From Hyalangium gracile (lineage in GTDB: Bacteria > Myxococcota > Myxococcia > Myxococcales > Myxococcaceae): a stretch of 64,000 bases of DNA. The stretch lies in NCBI RefSeq assembly GCF_020103725.1, contig NZ_JAHXBG010000007.1, forward strand, positions 124,001 through 188,000, read 5' to 3'. Shown here one piece after another: positions 8,589 to 17,927 of this stretch (within the stretch, counting starts at the first letter, position 1; every line of letters starts with the position of its first letter). The notes below the pieces were generated by a model that worked only from the letters and a program-made list of their open reading frames with translations, ran no database searches and was not told where the DNA came from. Made by a program: the position numbers and the translations under genes.

Positions 8589-10706
8589 ATGATCCAGGAC
8601 CCGGCGGGCCTCCTCCGACGCATCCCCGAGCTGAAGCCTCTCTGCGAGGACCCCGGGGTACGTGTCGCGGTGGAGCGGGGAGATCCGTTCCGGCTCTACC
8701 GGGCCCTGCGCTGGGCGCGGTGGCTGGGGCGCCTGCGCTCCCACCGGGAGCTGATCGACTCGCTGCTGGCCCAGCGGCGCCTCTTCGTGCGGCCCATCAA
8801 GAGCAACCCATGGCTGGGGACGGTGAATGGCTTCGGCGCCACGCTGCTCGGCAGCGCGGAGCCGGACAGCCATGACGGCACGCACATCGCCACCCACTAC
8901 GTCGTCGCGCTCTTCGCCATCCCGCTGCTGCCCCTGGGCGCCTACGTGGTGCGCCCCGCCGAGGGCGGCAACATGATGAGCCGCGGGTGGTCCCTGTTCG
9001 CGCGCGTGCCGCTGGGCCTGCTGCCCTGGCTGTATAGCCGGACCCTGGCGCTCGGGGTGATGGCCCTGGTGGTGCTGGGCGCGGCAAGGTCCTTCCATGC
9101 CTCGCGCAACCAGGACGTGCGCCTCATCAACGGCTTTCCGAAGCCCCTGAACGTGGAGCTGGCGGGTCGCACCCAGCGCGTGCCTGCCCGTGGGATGATC
9201 ATCCTCCCGGCCGTCCCCGTGGGGCGCCAGCAGGGGCGCGCGGTGACCGACGACGGCATCGAGGTGGACGCGCTGGAACTCGAGGTGAGCTCGGGCCTGG
9301 AGGTGTTCGCCTGGAACATCGCCGGGGCTGCCCCGGTCTACCGGGAGACCGTCGCCTATGGCCCCCGGTCGAGCGCGCCGGAGCCACCAGACAAGCCCGA
9401 GATCGACTGCGGCCGCAAGGTCATCAGCCTGCGCAGCGTGGACTACGCCTTCCGGGAGCCTCCCGCCTCGATGCAGCTCTCGAAGGCCGACGGCCGCATC
9501 ACCCGGACCCGTATCGACGTCGCTCCTCAGGAGGAGGGCTCCAATCCTCTGTGCCTGGTCGTGCTCCTCGAGGAGAACCGGACCGCCGAGGCGGCGGCGT
9601 TCCTCGAGGTGTCCGCCCGCATGTCGGGCTGGGAGCCAGAAGCGACGGCCCGCGCGCTCCGCATCGTGCTGATGACGGATCCGGGCGCGGCGCTCCGGAT
9701 GGGACGCGCGGCCATCCAGTCCCGCCCGGAGGAGGTGGAGCTGCACCGGCTCTACCAATGGGTGGCCGAGCGGACGGGGCAGCAGGAGGCGCTGGTGGAA
9801 GAGTATCGGGCGCGTGCCGAGGCACAGCCGGACTCCGCCACCGCTCAGTACCTCCATGCTCGGCTGATGCCCTGGCGTGAGGGAGCCCGCGCGATGGAGC
9901 AGCTCGCCCAGCGATTTCCGACGGATCGGTATGTCCTCAGGTCCGTCACCTACAATCGCTGGCTCGCCGGCGACTGGAGAGGGACGTTGGAGGCCTGGGA
10001 GCGGCTGCGGAGTCTGGACGCCTCGGATGCCTCCGGGCTGGTCGAGGCGGAGGCCACGGCGCTCGTGGCGCTGGGGCGCCGGGGCGAGGCGCTCGCGCTG
10101 CTCAAGAAGCTCTTCGAGGAGGCAGGCCCGATGAATCGGTCGAGGACCGCCGAGCTCTACGCCCGCGTTGCCCGCACCGAGAAGGGCGTGGCGCCGGATG
10201 AGCTCATCGCGGCGCTGGAGGGTGGCGGCTCGGAGGAAGGCTCGAAGCAGTGGTTGCTTCGCTCCCGGGCGGAGCTGCCGACCCAGGGGGCGCCGGATTG
10301 GCCTGGCCTGCGCCTCATGTCCGCGGTGGGCCGGGATCCCCAGGCGGTCGTGGAACTGGCCGCGCGGTTGGAGTCTCCCGACCTCCAGCAGCTGAGCGAT
10401 GCGGGCTGGGCGCTGGCTTATGGGGAGGCGGTGCGCACCGGCGCGACGGCCTCGGAGAAGGTGCTGGCTCAGGCGTATGTGGTGGACGATGCCAGCCTGG
10501 AGCTCTTCCGCCGCTTCGTGCGGGGAGAGGCGGTCTCGCTCCAGGATGCGGAGCTGGAGCCGGAGCTGCGGGCCGCGGCCTGCTTCGTGCGCTCACGCAA
10601 CAAGGCGCTCCCCGCCGAAGAGCGGCGGCGGCTCTTGGAGCAGGCCCGCAAGGAGGATTGGTTCCACGGTTCCGTCAGCGAGGCCATTGCGTCATGGGCA
10701 CCGTGA
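8589..10706 (+). CDS. Membrane protein with TPR-like C-terminal half, partner of the M48 protease
   Basis: 705 residues from ATG 8589, preceded by GAGAAGGA. The N-terminal part (about residues 100-185) has two hydrophobic segments (YVVALFAIPLLPLGAYVV and LALGVMALVVLGAA). Next comes a beta-rich domain of about 120 residues, then an Ala/Leu/Arg-rich helical half (about 330-705) whose repeats (RALRIVLMTDPGAALRMGRAAI, AEATALVALGRRGEALALL) look like degenerate TPRs. The stop codon overlaps the start of the M48 protease gene by 13 bases, so the two are translated together. A scaffold or substrate-recruiting role for the protease is inferred from this linkage only. Confidence 0.75.
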   Translation: MIQDPAGLLRRIPELKPLCEDPGVRVAVERGDPFRLYRALRWARWLGRLRSHRELIDSLLAQRRLFVRPIKSNPWLGTVNGFGATLLGSAEPDSHDGTHIATHYVVALFAIPLLPLGAYVVRPAEGGNMMSRGWSLFARVPLGLLPWLYSRTLALGVMALVVLGAARSFHASRNQDVRLINGFPKPLNVELAGRTQRVPARGMIILPAVPVGRQQGRAVTDDGIEVDALELEVSSGLEVFAWNIAGAAPVYRETVAYGPRSSAPEPPDKPEIDCGRKVISLRSVDYAFREPPASMQLSKADGRITRTRIDVAPQEEGSNPLCLVVLLEENRTAEAAAFLEVSARMSGWEPEATARALRIVLMTDPGAALRMGRAAIQSRPEEVELHRLYQWVAERTGQQEALVEEYRARAEAQPDSATAQYLHARLMPWREGARAMEQLAQRFPTDRYVLRSVTYNRWLAGDWRGTLEAWERLRSLDASDASGLVEAEATALVALGRRGEALALLKKLFEEAGPMNRSRTAELYARVARTEKGVAPDELIAALEGGGSEEGSKQWLLRSRAELPTQGAPDWPGLRLMSAVGRDPQAVVELAARLESPDLQQLSDAGWALAYGEAVRTGATASEKVLAQAYVVDDASLELFRRFVRGEAVSLQDAELEPELRAAACFVRSRNKALPAEERRRLLEQARKEDWFHGSVSEAIASWAP

Positions 10707-12154
10707 GTCAGCGAAGCCCCGCTCGTCGCGCGCTCCTGGCCCTCATCCTGTGGGCGGGCTTCTGGGTGCTGGGGGCGGGGGTGATCGCCGCGCTGGCCTG
10801 GGTGCCGGTCGCCGAGAGCCTCTACGCCGGTGGAATCGGCTGGGCCGGCGTCTTCTCCGCCGCCGGCGCGCTCACCGTGCTGTGGGCGCTGCGGCCGCGC
10901 TGGTCCTTCCGCAGGCGGAAGGAGGACATCGAGACGCTGTCGCAGGAGCGCTTCCCCGCGCTGGCCGCCCTGGTGGAGGACGTGGCCCGCCAGGTGGGCA
11001 CGCGCGTGCCTCGCAAGGTGTACCTGGCGGACCAGGCCACCGCTTTCATCACCATCCAGCGGCGCTGGTGGGGGCTGCGGCGAGAGGCCATCGTCGGAGT
11101 GGGCTTCCCGCTGTTCGCTCTCCTCTCGCGCGAGGAGCTGGCGTCGGTGCTCGCGCACGAGTTCGGCCACCACGTGGGGGGAGACCTGGCGCTGGGCCCC
11201 TGGGTGTACCGCACCCGCTCCGCCATCGCCTCGGCCGTGGAGAGCCTGGAGGACTCGGCCTTCTTCCTGGACGTGCCCTTCCGCCTCTATGGCCAGCTGT
11301 TCCTCCGGGTGTCGGGGGCGGTGTCTCGCCAGCAGGAGCTGGCCGCGGATGCGCTGGCGGCTAGGACTTGCGGCCCCGAGGCGACCGCTCGGGCCCTGCA
11401 CAAGGTGCACCTGCTGGCGCCCCTGTGGGGCGCCTACCTGGGGCACGACGTCATCCCCATCATCGAGAAGGGCGTGCGCATCCCGATTCTGGAGGGGTTC
11501 CGCTCCTTCCTCGCGGAGAAGACCCTGCGCTCGGAGATCTCCCAGGACGTCGAGGAGGAGCTCCGCCGTCCGCCCTCGCCCTGGGACTCGCACCCGCCGT
11601 TCGAGGAGCGGCTGCACTCGCTGGGGCATGAGGGCCCGCGCGAGGGTGCGCCCCTGCCGTTGACGGAGCTGAAGGCGGGAGGCTGCCTCGAGCTGCTCGG
11701 CGGCGAGGCGAGCGCGGAGGAAGTGTTCTACGAGCAGAAGACCCGAGGGGCGCTGGTCTCCCTGAAGTGGGAGGAGCTCGGCGAGAAGATCGTCCTGCCG
11801 GAGATTGCCCGGCACCTCACGGGCGGGGCGCTGGATCCGCGCCGGACGCCGCTCGGCTCGCTGCCGGAGCTGCTGCGCGAGGGGGATCGGCTCTGGGATC
11901 GGGTGCGGCCCGCGGGGCTCTCCATCCTCTCGCCCGAGGCGAAGCGCCAGCATGCCCGGCAGGTGCTGGTGCATTGGATGGCCGCGGTGCTCGTCGAGCG
12001 CGGCTTCGAGCCGGAGCTCCGCCCGGGAATGAACCTGAGGGTGCAGCGGGAGGGGCACTTCGTGGAGCCGGCCGCCATCGTGGACTGGCTGGTGAAGGGC
12101 GTGTGGTCCGAGGAGCAGTACCGCACCTGGAGCAACCTGATCGAGCAGCTCTGA
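10694..12154 (+). CDS. Membrane-bound M48-family zinc metalloprotease
   Basis: 486 residues. Two N-terminal membrane segments (about 12-38 and 45-65) precede the peptidase domain. The zinc motif HEFGHH lies at about residues 155-160 and the third ligand in QQELAADALA (about 215-224), the standard HtpX/Ste24 arrangement. Helical cytoplasmic or periplasmic extension follows to the C-terminus. Such proteases degrade or mature membrane proteins. The start ATG at 10694 lies inside the end of the upstream TPR-protein gene, a 13-base overlap. A terminator-like hairpin directly follows the stop codon. Confidence 0.9.
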   Translation: MGTVSQRSPARRALLALILWAGFWVLGAGVIAALAWVPVAESLYAGGIGWAGVFSAAGALTVLWALRPRWSFRRRKEDIETLSQERFPALAALVEDVARQVGTRVPRKVYLADQATAFITIQRRWWGLRREAIVGVGFPLFALLSREELASVLAHEFGHHVGGDLALGPWVYRTRSAIASAVESLEDSAFFLDVPFRLYGQLFLRVSGAVSRQQELAADALAARTCGPEATARALHKVHLLAPLWGAYLGHDVIPIIEKGVRIPILEGFRSFLAEKTLRSEISQDVEEELRRPPSPWDSHPPFEERLHSLGHEGPREGAPLPLTELKAGGCLELLGGEASAEEVFYEQKTRGALVSLKWEELGEKIVLPEIARHLTGGALDPRRTPLGSLPELLREGDRLWDRVRPAGLSILSPEAKRQHARQVLVHWMAAVLVERGFEPELRPGMNLRVQREGHFVEPAAIVDWLVKGVWSEEQYRTWSNLIEQL

Positions 12155-12170
12155 GCCGCCCGGGAGCGGC
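12155..12170. terminator. Hairpin between convergent genes
   Basis: A GCCGC/GCGGC stem with a 6-base loop sits in the 27-base gap between the M48 protease gene and the oppositely oriented 85-aa gene. It could serve both directions; there is no T-run. Confidence 0.35.
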
Positions 12171-12181
12171 ATCACCTCCGC

Positions 12182-12439
12182 TCACTCCAGGATGGGCGAG
12201 CCCTCCTCCGGCTCCTGGATGGGGGCGCGGAAGCAGACGCGAGCCTCCCCACAGGCATGGGGGTGCACCAGATCGTCGTCGGGCCCCACGCTCTCGCCGG
12301 TCGCGACGCACCAGAACGTCGCCGTCGAGACGAAGCCCGTGTCCCACGCCACCGCCGCGTCATACCGGACGCCCGGCTCTCCCCGCGAACGCACCCGCCG
12401 GCAGACGCACGGCGGTTTCTGCTCGGTGCTCGAGTCCAT
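12182..12439 (-). CDS. Small Cys-containing hypothetical protein, last gene of the Mo-hydroxylase operon
   Basis: 85 residues, starting 8 bases after the stop of the FAD-subunit gene, so it is very likely the last gene of the molybdenum hydroxylase operon. It has five cysteines (PPCVCRR near residue 11, FWCVA near 44, HACGEARVC near 62-69) and an acidic tail. The Cys and His spacing (CxC, then HPHACxxxxxC) could bind metal, but I do not recognise the family. Its position suggests a maturation or accessory role for the oxidoreductase, which is inference. Confidence 0.62.
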   Translation of the reverse strand: MDSSTEQKPPCVCRRVRSRGEPGVRYDAAVAWDTGFVSTATFWCVATGESVGPDDDLVHPHACGEARVCFRAPIQEPEEGSPILE

Positions 12440-12447
12440 GCGCGCCC

Positions 12448-13437
12448 TCAGGCCGCTGCGGCGGCCAGCACCGTCCTGCGGACCACGGTCTCGAGGATGG
12501 GGACCTTGTAGGCGTTCTTCGACAGTGGGGTGGCTCCTTGGACGGCCGCCTGCGCCACCTGCCGCGCGAGCCCCTCATCGAGCCTCTTTCCCACCAGGAG
12601 CTTCTCCGCCTCCGTCGCGCGCCGAGGCGTGGGCGCCACCCAGCCCATGGCGATCGCCGCCTGGCGGATGACCTGGCCGTCCATCTGCAACACCACGGCG
12701 ACATCGCAGATGGGCCAGTCGTAGCTCTCCCGCTCGCCCTGCTTGTGGTACGCCGCCTTCGTTCCCGCCGCCGGCGCAGGGATGCGCACCCGCGTCAACA
12801 GCTCGTTCGGCGCGATGACCGTGTCGCTCGGGCGCTTCGCGTCCGGCGGCAGCAGGAAGTCGGACAGGGGCACCACCCGCGACTTGCCTCCGGGGCCGCT
12901 CAGCTCCACCGAGGCGCCATAGGCCACCAGGGCCGTCGCGGGCGTGGAGGCGTGCACCATCACCGTGCGCTGGTTGTCGAAGATGGCGTGATACTGGTTC
13001 TGCCCCGAGCGGACCCGCGCCACATCGTCACCCCCGGCCTGGTGGAAGTGATCGTAGCGGAAGTACCAGCAGCGGGGCCGCTGGAGCAGGTTGCCGCCCA
13101 GCGTGGCGGCATTGCGGACCTGGGGCGTGGCGGCATGCTCCGCCGCATCCGCCAGCGCCACGAAGCGACGGCGCACCTCCGGCTCGCGCGACAGCCGGGC
13201 CAGCGTCACCAGGGCGCCCAGCTCCATGCCCTGCCGGGCGTCGAAGCGCACCCCGTCCAGGCCCTTGATGGTCTTGAGGTTGACCACCCGGTGGGGGGCC
13301 ACCACGCCCCCCTTCATCAAGTCCAACAGGTCCATCCCGCCGGCCTTGGCGAGGACAGGCTTCTGCGCGCTGCCTTCCCCCAGCAGCGTGACGGCCTGCT
13401 CCACGGATTCAGCGTCCACCCATTCGAAGCTCTGCAT
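12448..13437 (-). CDS. FAD-binding subunit of xanthine-dehydrogenase-family oxidoreductase
   Basis: 329 residues, the usual size of the medium (CoxM/PaoB-type) subunit. The start (AVTLLGEG...VLAKAGGMDLLDLMKGG) and the FAD-binding motif ATLGGNLLQRPRCWYFR (about 110-126) are typical. Unlike PaoB of E. coli, the loop after GGNL has a single Cys and so appears to lack the extra 4Fe-4S cluster of that enzyme. It passes electrons between FAD and the 2Fe-2S subunit. The gene follows the Mo-subunit gene by 17 bases; in most relatives the FAD gene comes before the Mo gene. Confidence 0.92.
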   Translation of the reverse strand: MQSFEWVDAESVEQAVTLLGEGSAQKPVLAKAGGMDLLDLMKGGVVAPHRVVNLKTIKGLDGVRFDARQGMELGALVTLARLSREPEVRRRFVALADAAEHAATPQVRNAATLGGNLLQRPRCWYFRYDHFHQAGGDDVARVRSGQNQYHAIFDNQRTVMVHASTPATALVAYGASVELSGPGGKSRVVPLSDFLLPPDAKRPSDTVIAPNELLTRVRIPAPAAGTKAAYHKQGERESYDWPICDVAVVLQMDGQVIRQAAIAMGWVAPTPRRATEAEKLLVGKRLDEGLARQVAQAAVQGATPLSKNAYKVPILETVVRRTVLAAAAA

Positions 13438-13454
13438 GAATCCTCCGGTGCGGC

Positions 13455-15935
13455 TCAGGTTCTCAGCGCCGCGAGCACGTTCGCGGGCGTCATGGGAAGC
13501 GTGCGGATGCGCTTGCCCGTCGCGTTGTAGAAGGCATTGGCCACCGCCGCCGCCGTCGCCACGTTGGCGGGCTCGGCCACTCCGCGCGCGTCCGTGGAGG
13601 ACTGCGCCCCGAGCTGCTCGAGCAGGATGACCTCGATGCGCGGCACCTCGCGCGAGCCGACGATCTTGTACTGATCGACGTTGGCGTTGAGCTGGTGGCC
13701 GCTCGCGGCGTCCAGGTGCCGCTCCTCGTAGAGGGCGTAGCTCACGCCTTGAATCACCCCGCCGTAGATCTGGCTCTCGGTGAGCTTGGGGTTGATGGGG
13801 CGCCCGCAGTCATGCACGGCGACCATGCGCTCCACCTTGACGATGCCCGTCTCCGTGTCGACCGCCACCTCGGCGAACTGCACGCCCCCAATCCCATGCC
13901 GGCTGATGCTCATGTCGGGGGTTGCCGCCGCGAACCCCTCGTAGTCGTCCCGGCGCTCGGCCCGATGGGAGATCTCCTCGAACCCGGCCTTCTTGACGGC
14001 CTCGCGGAAGGGCAGGGCCGACGCAGGCTTGCCCTTCACCATCACCTTGCCGTCGACGAAGACGATGTCGTCCGCGTTCGCCTGGAAGTGGGGGGCCAGC
14101 CGCGCGGCGATGTCCCGGACGCAGCGGTACGCGGCATTCCGGGCGGCGGGTGTGAGGGAGCTGGTGACGCGGCTACCGCCGGAGGCAGGCCCCATCGGGT
14201 AGCGGGAGTCTCCGACGTAGGCGCCGATCTGCTCCGGGCGCAGGCCGAACTCCTCGGCCACCACCTGCGCCAGGATGGTGCGCGTCCCCGTGCCGATGTC
14301 CTGCGTGCTGCTGAAGGCCTCGACAGAGCCGTCATCCGTCACGCGGACTTCACACGCGGTGTTCCGGTGGACCAGGTAGAGCCACTGGGACTGGGCGACC
14401 CCCATGCCTCGCTTGATGGGACCCTTGTCCGAGCCAGCGGGCCGCCGCTTGCTCCAGCCGAACCGGTCGGCTCCCACCTTGCGCTCATAGGCGCGAGCCA
14501 CGCAGTCATCCGTCCCGGAGACGTCGATCTTGCTCCGGAGGACGAGCGGATCCATGCCGATCCGCTCCGCCACCTCGTCGATGGCCTGCTCCAGGGCGAA
14601 GATGCCCTGGACCTGACCGGGCCCCCGGAACGCGGCGCAGGGCCCGGCGTTGGTGAAGACGTCGTGCTGCTCCACGCGCACGTTCGGGCAGGCGTAGAGC
14701 GTGGAGTGGCAGAAGCCGACCCCGGCGCCGCCCGCCACGCCTCCGCTGCCGAAGGACTGGAGCTGGATGGCCGTGAGGGAGCCATCCCGCTTCGCGCCCA
14801 CCTTGAGCCGCTGGATGCTGTTCGGACGGTTGCCGCCCGACACGTGCTCTTCCCGGCGATCCAGCACCATCCGCACCGGCAGCCGCGCCTTGCGCGACAG
14901 GTGGATGGCGAGCAGCCCGAAGTTGCCAATCCCGTACTTCGCGCCGAAGCCGCCACCGGTGAAGTCACTGAGGACGCGAACCTTGTTCTTCGGCAGATCG
15001 AAGTGCTCGGCCGCTTCTTCCCGGACGCTCGCGACGTGCTGCGTGGAGGCGTAGAGCGTCAGCCCGTCCTCCTTCCAATCCGCGACGAGCCCGTGCGGCT
15101 CCATGGGGACGTGGGTCTGCACCTGGGTGCGGAACTCCGCCTCGACCACCACCTCGGCCTCGCGAAACCCCTGCTCGACGTCTCCGCGTGGGCCCACGCC
15201 GCGTGGCTTCGTGTCGGGACCTCGGACGTTGCCTCTCTGGGGGAGGCCTGGGGGAGCTCCGCCTCCGCCCGCGGTCGCCGGCTGCTCGGTGGGGCCGGGG
15301 AAGACGCGAGGCGCGTTCTCCTTCATGGCCTCCTCGAGCTCGGTGACGTGGGGTAGGGGCTCGTACTCCACTTTGATGAGCTTCAGCGCCGCCTCGGCGG
15401 CGCGAGGGTTCTCGGCGGCCACCGCCGCGATGGGCTGGCCCGCGTAGCGGATGGTCGGGTAGCGCTGGCTCTGCTCCGCCTTCGGGTCGCGCAGCTTCGC
15501 GGTCGCCAGCAGGCGCTCCATGACGTGAACGGCGCGGACGCCTGGGTAGCGCTCGGCCGCGGAGGTGTCGATGGACTTGATGCGCGCGTGGGGCAGCGGC
15601 GAGACGAGCCACTTGCCCCAGAGCATCCCGGGGAGCTGGATGTCGAAGGTATAGCGGGCCTTGCCGGTGACCTTCTCGATTCCATCCAGGCGCGAGATGG
15701 GCTTGCCGATGGACTTGAGCTTCGCGTTCTCGGGCAGGGGCGGTGGCTCGTCCAGCGGCACCCGCCGGGTGACCTCCTTCAGCCCGTCCCCGACAATCCC
15801 TTGCAGGATGGCTTGCTGCCGGGCGGGCCCCGGGTTCGGAGGTGGAGGCGGCTTGGGGCCTCCGGCCTGCTCCTTCTGTCCGTCGGAGGGCTTGTTGGAA
15901 GCGCGGCTATCCGTGGTGTCCTTGACGCCTTGCAT
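13455..15935 (-). CDS. Molybdopterin-binding catalytic subunit of xanthine-dehydrogenase-family oxidoreductase
   Basis: 826 residues. After a Pro-rich start (about 1-55) comes the conserved SIGKPISRLDGIEKVTGKARYT. Later motifs are GGGFGAKYG (molybdopterin binding, about 330), AFRGPGQVQG (about 425) and, near the end, GVAEPANVATAAAVANA, where the Glu is the expected catalytic base of the family. The enzyme should hydroxylate aldehydes or N-heterocycles using water. Its ATG overlaps the stop codon of the 2Fe-2S gene (TGATG at 15937-15933), so translation is coupled. A periplasmic location is likely because the 2Fe-2S partner has a Tat signal. Confidence 0.93.
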   Translation of the reverse strand: MQGVKDTTDSRASNKPSDGQKEQAGGPKPPPPPNPGPARQQAILQGIVGDGLKEVTRRVPLDEPPPLPENAKLKSIGKPISRLDGIEKVTGKARYTFDIQLPGMLWGKWLVSPLPHARIKSIDTSAAERYPGVRAVHVMERLLATAKLRDPKAEQSQRYPTIRYAGQPIAAVAAENPRAAEAALKLIKVEYEPLPHVTELEEAMKENAPRVFPGPTEQPATAGGGGAPPGLPQRGNVRGPDTKPRGVGPRGDVEQGFREAEVVVEAEFRTQVQTHVPMEPHGLVADWKEDGLTLYASTQHVASVREEAAEHFDLPKNKVRVLSDFTGGGFGAKYGIGNFGLLAIHLSRKARLPVRMVLDRREEHVSGGNRPNSIQRLKVGAKRDGSLTAIQLQSFGSGGVAGGAGVGFCHSTLYACPNVRVEQHDVFTNAGPCAAFRGPGQVQGIFALEQAIDEVAERIGMDPLVLRSKIDVSGTDDCVARAYERKVGADRFGWSKRRPAGSDKGPIKRGMGVAQSQWLYLVHRNTACEVRVTDDGSVEAFSSTQDIGTGTRTILAQVVAEEFGLRPEQIGAYVGDSRYPMGPASGGSRVTSSLTPAARNAAYRCVRDIAARLAPHFQANADDIVFVDGKVMVKGKPASALPFREAVKKAGFEEISHRAERRDDYEGFAAATPDMSISRHGIGGVQFAEVAVDTETGIVKVERMVAVHDCGRPINPKLTESQIYGGVIQGVSYALYEERHLDAASGHQLNANVDQYKIVGSREVPRIEVILLEQLGAQSSTDARGVAEPANVATAAAVANAFYNATGKRIRTLPMTPANVLAALRT

Positions 15936-16579
15936 CAGCTCTTCCCCTTGATCTTTCCGCCTGCCTGGGCCGCCGCCAGGGTCGCCTTGAAGACGTTGGG
16001 ATAGGTGCCGCACCGGCACAGGTGGCCGCTGACGGCCTGCTTCACGTCATCGAGCGTGCACTTCGGGTTGCGCTCGACCAGCGCGGCGCAGCTCATCACC
16101 ATGCCGGGCGTGCAGAAGCCGCACTGCAGCGCATCGTTCTCCACGAAGGCGCGCTGGACGGGGTGGAGCTCGTCGCCCTGGGCGAGCCCCTCGATGGTGG
16201 TGACCTTGCGGCCCCGGGCGTCGAAGGCCAGCGTCATGCAGCTGGCGGCGACTTCGCCGTCGAGCCACACCGTGCAGGCCGAGCAGGCGCCACGGTCGCA
16301 GCCGATCTTCGTCCCCGTCATGCCGAGGTTGTTGCGGAGGACTTCGGCCAGCGTGGTGGCGGGGTCCACCTGGACGGCGACGGGGCGCCCGTTGATGGAG
16401 AGGGACAGCGAGGCGGGCTCGGGGCCCTGGACCGCCGGAGAGGCGGCCGCCGCCGCTTCCGCGACGGACTGGGACAGCGTGGCGGTCAGCGCCGAGGCAC
16501 CCGCGCCGGTGAAGAAGGCGCGGCGGCTGAGCTTGGGAAGCAGGGGCTTGGAATCGGAGTCATCATCGGGTGGGGCCAA
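15935..16579 (-). CDS. 2Fe-2S subunit of xanthine-dehydrogenase-family oxidoreductase, Tat-exported
   Basis: 214 residues. A twin-arginine signal (SRRAFFTGAGASAL, about 18-31) is followed by a 2Fe-2S ferredoxin domain with CDRGACSACTV and a later Cys (about 115-135), then the second cluster motifs CGFCTPGM and LCRCGTYPN. The PaoA (YagT)-type subunit carries such a signal and exports the whole enzyme. There is no in-frame ATG: the best start is TTG at 16579, 8 bases after AGGAGCG. It heads the operon 2Fe-2S, Mo, FAD, 85-aa protein. Confidence 0.93.
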   Translation of the reverse strand: MAPPDDDSDSKPLLPKLSRRAFFTGAGASALTATLSQSVAEAAAAASPAVQGPEPASLSLSINGRPVAVQVDPATTLAEVLRNNLGMTGTKIGCDRGACSACTVWLDGEVAASCMTLAFDARGRKVTTIEGLAQGDELHPVQRAFVENDALQCGFCTPGMVMSCAALVERNPKCTLDDVKQAVSGHLCRCGTYPNVFKATLAAAQAGGKIKGKS

Positions 16580-16649
16580 ATGTCGAACGCTCCTCTCGCG
16601 GATGAAGGTACCGGAGCCGCAGCTGAGAAGCCCAGACAGAGTGTGAAGC

Positions 16650-17000
16650 CTGTGTCACCAGCTTCGATTGGTGAACAAAGGCTCAATGCGTTCTCCCAGC
16701 TCTTCAACAGCTGGGCGGCTTCGAATGCAGCGAGCCCCTCTCCCCTCAGCGCCATCTCTGCGTCAGCAGCGCTGCGAGCGCATCTCCAGCGGACCGCAAT
16801 CTCCGGAACGCAGCGATGTACCGCTCGGCGTGCTCGTCTCCGTAGCTATCTTCCTCCCGGAAGGTCGCTCCCTTCTGGATGTTCTCCATGGCCTGCACCC
16901 CGAACTGACGTTGCGCCTCGAAAGACTGTGTACTCAAGCGTGGAAGAGGACGGCTCGGTCGTGTTCTCCAGCCCGCCCCTCGTGTGGAGCCTGCGCGCAT
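16650..17000 (-). pseudogene. Decayed toxin C-terminus plus DUF2019 immunity remnant
   Basis: This stretch has no intact gene, but on the minus strand it reads LHTR, then LSTQSFEAQRQFGVQAMENIQKG, closely matching the C-terminus of the intact toxin at 18361-19665 (LSTQSYEAQRKFGLLAMENVQKG). Directly after it comes DEHAERYIAAFRRLRSAGDALAALL, then, in another frame, RGEGLAAFEAAQLLKSWE, which match the middle and end of the DUF2019 immunity proteins. The segments are broken by deletions and frame changes, so this is a dead toxin/immunity pair. Confidence 0.72.
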
Positions 17001-17068
17001 CCACACGAAGGGAGGAAGGGCCGGGAGTCTGGCCAGGTGTTCGTGACGAAGTCCTGTCCAGAGCAGCC

Positions 17069-17740
17069 CTACGCCGCGGAGCGGACGGTGGTGAGGCCGT
17101 CCATCAGCGCCTCGGTCAGCAGCTCCAGATCATCCAGGAGCACGTCCTTGACGGTGACGTACGTCTTTTCGTCGATGACGCGCATGTTGAAGCGCGTGTG
17201 AGAGGTCTCCTCCGGGAAGCGGAAGGTGATGCTGTCACGCAGGGTCTGGATGCGCGCCAGCACCTCTTCCGGCAGGCTCGGCTGAGTCTTGGGGCGCTTG
17301 TGCCGCGTGGCCTCCTTCAGCTCCTCCACCGTGCACTCGGAGAAGGGCTTCTGCTCGAGCGTCCCGTCCGCCTTCGGTACGTCGATGAGGGTGGGACCGG
17401 GATCGTCCGCCGAGAGCTTGAGGCTGGCCGCCTTGCCGTAGGTGATCAGCGCGTACAGGTGGTACACGCTGTGGCGCGCCGCGGCCTGTTCGCTGAAGGC
17501 CCGCGCCACGGTGCCGCACGTGCTGAGCACCGACTGGGAGATCTCCTTCACCTCCTTGCTGAAGAACTCCTGGGCGTTCTTGAACCCGCCCATGGCCGCC
17601 ATCTTCTTGTCCACGACGAGGTTGTAGTACTGGCCGATGCGATAGTGATTCTTGTTCACGTCCGTCCCAAGCTGGCGCAGCGTGTCGCGCACCTGGGTGA
17701 GAGTCACGTCGGTGATGCTCTTGTCTTGTTTCGCTTCCAT
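17069..17740 (-). CDS. Conserved-looking hypothetical protein, 223 aa
   Basis: I do not recognise this protein. It starts at ATG 17740 with GGCGGA upstream and is soluble, with no signal peptide. The first half (VRDTLRQLGTDVNKNHYRIGQYY, then FKNAQEFFSKEVKEISQSVL) looks helical and suggests a DNA-binding or coiled region; the middle has the unusual run KRPKTQPSLPEEV (about residues 150-162). Codon use looks like neighbouring genes. It sits inside the toxin/immunity locus, between the intact pair and the decayed pair, with a 28-base palindrome about 190 bases upstream. Confidence 0.72.
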   Translation of the reverse strand: MEAKQDKSITDVTLTQVRDTLRQLGTDVNKNHYRIGQYYNLVVDKKMAAMGGFKNAQEFFSKEVKEISQSVLSTCGTVARAFSEQAAARHSVYHLYALITYGKAASLKLSADDPGPTLIDVPKADGTLEQKPFSECTVEELKEATRHKRPKTQPSLPEEVLARIQTLRDSITFRFPEETSHTRFNMRVIDEKTYVTVKDVLLDDLELLTEALMDGLTTVRSAA

Positions 17741-17927
17741 GGTTCCGCCGTTCACTTCGAAGGGTTGATGCCGCCAGCACCAGCGCACCATCTGCTGCCG
17801 CCAGCGACGGATGGGCCACTTGCAGCACGCGGGCCAAGGACTGTGCCCTCTGAGAACGGGGGGCTTCGAGGGAGAGGAGTCCGGTTTCGTGGACGGACCG
17901 TCTCATTGCGGAGACTGGGTCGCTTCA

